Assembly: GCA_021825225.1 (NCBI GenBank)
Contig: JAKAIH010000140.1
Location: 1-7,201 of the forward strand
Length of the DNA stretch: 7,201 bases
Direction: 5' to 3'
DNA from: Pseudomonadota bacterium
GTDB taxonomy: Bacteria; Pseudomonadota; Gammaproteobacteria; Burkholderiales; SG8-39
A model generated the notes under the pieces. That model ran no database searches. It worked only from the letters and a program-made list of their open reading frames with translations, and was not told where the DNA came from. Of this stretch, positions 6,653-7,201 are shown in pieces. The position numbers were made by a program, and so were the translations under genes. Each line of letters starts with the position of its first letter. Positions within the stretch are counted from its first letter, which is position 1.

Positions 6653-7201
6653 ATGTCCGGCTTCGGCACGCTGCTGTACAAGGAACTGCTGCGCTTCTGG
6701 AAAGTCGCGTTTCAGACCATCGCCGCGCCGGTGCTGACCACGCTGCTGTACCTGCTGATCTTTTCGCATGTGATGCAGGGACGCGCCCCGGTCTACGGCG
6801 AGGTGCCTTATGCGGCCTTTCTGGTGCCGGGCCTGGTGATGATGGCGGTGCTGCAGAACGCATTCGCCAATGCCTCTTCCAGCCTGATCCAGTCCAAGGT
6901 TACGGGCAACATTATTTTCGTGCTGCTGCCGCCGCTGTCCTACTGGGATTTCTTCGCCGCCTACGTGCTCGCTTCGGTGGTGCGCGGCATGGTCGTCGGC
7001 GCGGGGGTGCTGCTGGTGTCGCTCGGTTTTGTCGGCCTCTCCTTCGCGCACCCGCTGTGGATACTCGCGTTTGCCCTGGCCGGCAGCGCCATCCTCGGTT
7101 CGCTCGGACTGCTCGCCGGCATCTGGGCCGAAAAATTCGACCAGGTGGCCGCGTTCCAGAGCTTCCTCATCATGCCGCTGACGTTCTTGTCCGGAGTGTT
7201 C
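6653..7201 (+). CDS. ABC-2 type permease, YadH-like (3' end cut by window edge)
   Basis: The first 183 codons are open to the right edge; family members are about 250-260 residues. Seen: LLYKELLRFWKV near the N-terminus, a first hydrophobic segment (about 22-41), PYAAFLVPGLVMMAVLQNAFANAS (52-75), a cytoplasmic stretch QSKVTGNIIFVLLPPLSYWD (80-99), and hydrophobic segments at about 103-130 and 134-156. The conserved KFDQVAAFQSFLIMPLTFLSGVF (161-183) is characteristic of YadH/NodJ-type ABC-2 permeases. It should pair with the ATPase just upstream (1-base gap) to form an exporter of unknown substrate. AAGG 5 bases before the ATG is a plausible ribosome-binding site. Confidence 0.94.
   Translation, partial: MSGFGTLLYKELLRFWKVAFQTIAAPVLTTLLYLLIFSHVMQGRAPVYGEVPYAAFLVPGLVMMAVLQNAFANASSSLIQSKVTGNIIFVLLPPLSYWDFFAAYVLASVVRGMVVGAGVLLVSLGFVGLSFAHPLWILAFALAGSAILGSLGLLAGIWAEKFDQVAAFQSFLIMPLTFLSGVF

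Overview
The window reads as a high-GC chromosomal segment from a proteobacterium, most likely a betaproteobacterium. The evidence is the dense GC-rich coding, the order mlaF-mlaE-mlaD-mlaA-mlaC-mlaB with the lipoprotein gene inside the operon, and an ABC-2 ATPase/permease pair attached downstream. I cannot name a genus from the sequence alone. There are no RNA genes, insertion sequences, CRISPR arrays or phage genes. All genes look intact except the two cut by the window edges.

Left part (1-1853, minus strand): a short operon reading leftwards. Its first gene is a small ABC-transporter ATPase of the ABC-2 (NatA/CcmA-like) type with no visible permease. An 8-base overlap joins it to a sigma-54-dependent response regulator (receiver plus AAA+ domain, GAFTGA motif). 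The regulator's C-terminal DNA-binding domain lies beyond the left edge. Its receiver resembles the PrsR (PEP-CTERM/exosortase-associated) type.

Middle (1854-1973): a 120-base divergent intergenic region. It holds one extended -10-like element for each direction and a perfect 12-base palindrome near the expected -35 position of the rightward promoter.

Right part (1974-7201, plus strand): a tightly packed operon. It encodes the complete Mla phospholipid-transport pathway. MlaF (ATPase), MlaE (permease), MlaD (MCE ring) and MlaB (STAS subunit) form the inner-membrane complex. MlaC is the periplasmic shuttle and MlaA the outer-membrane lipoprotein. Junctions overlap by 1-4 bases or are 2 bases apart, so translation is probably coupled. 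Thirty bases after mlaB comes a YadG-like ABC ATPase, then, one base later, a YadH-like ABC-2 permease cut by the right edge. The Mla proteins together keep the outer leaflet of the outer membrane free of mislocalised phospholipid. The YadGH-like exporter is probably co-transcribed, but its substrate is unknown.

Most of the window is well-known biology. The less explained parts are the ATPase/response-regulator pair and the architecture of the divergent control region.
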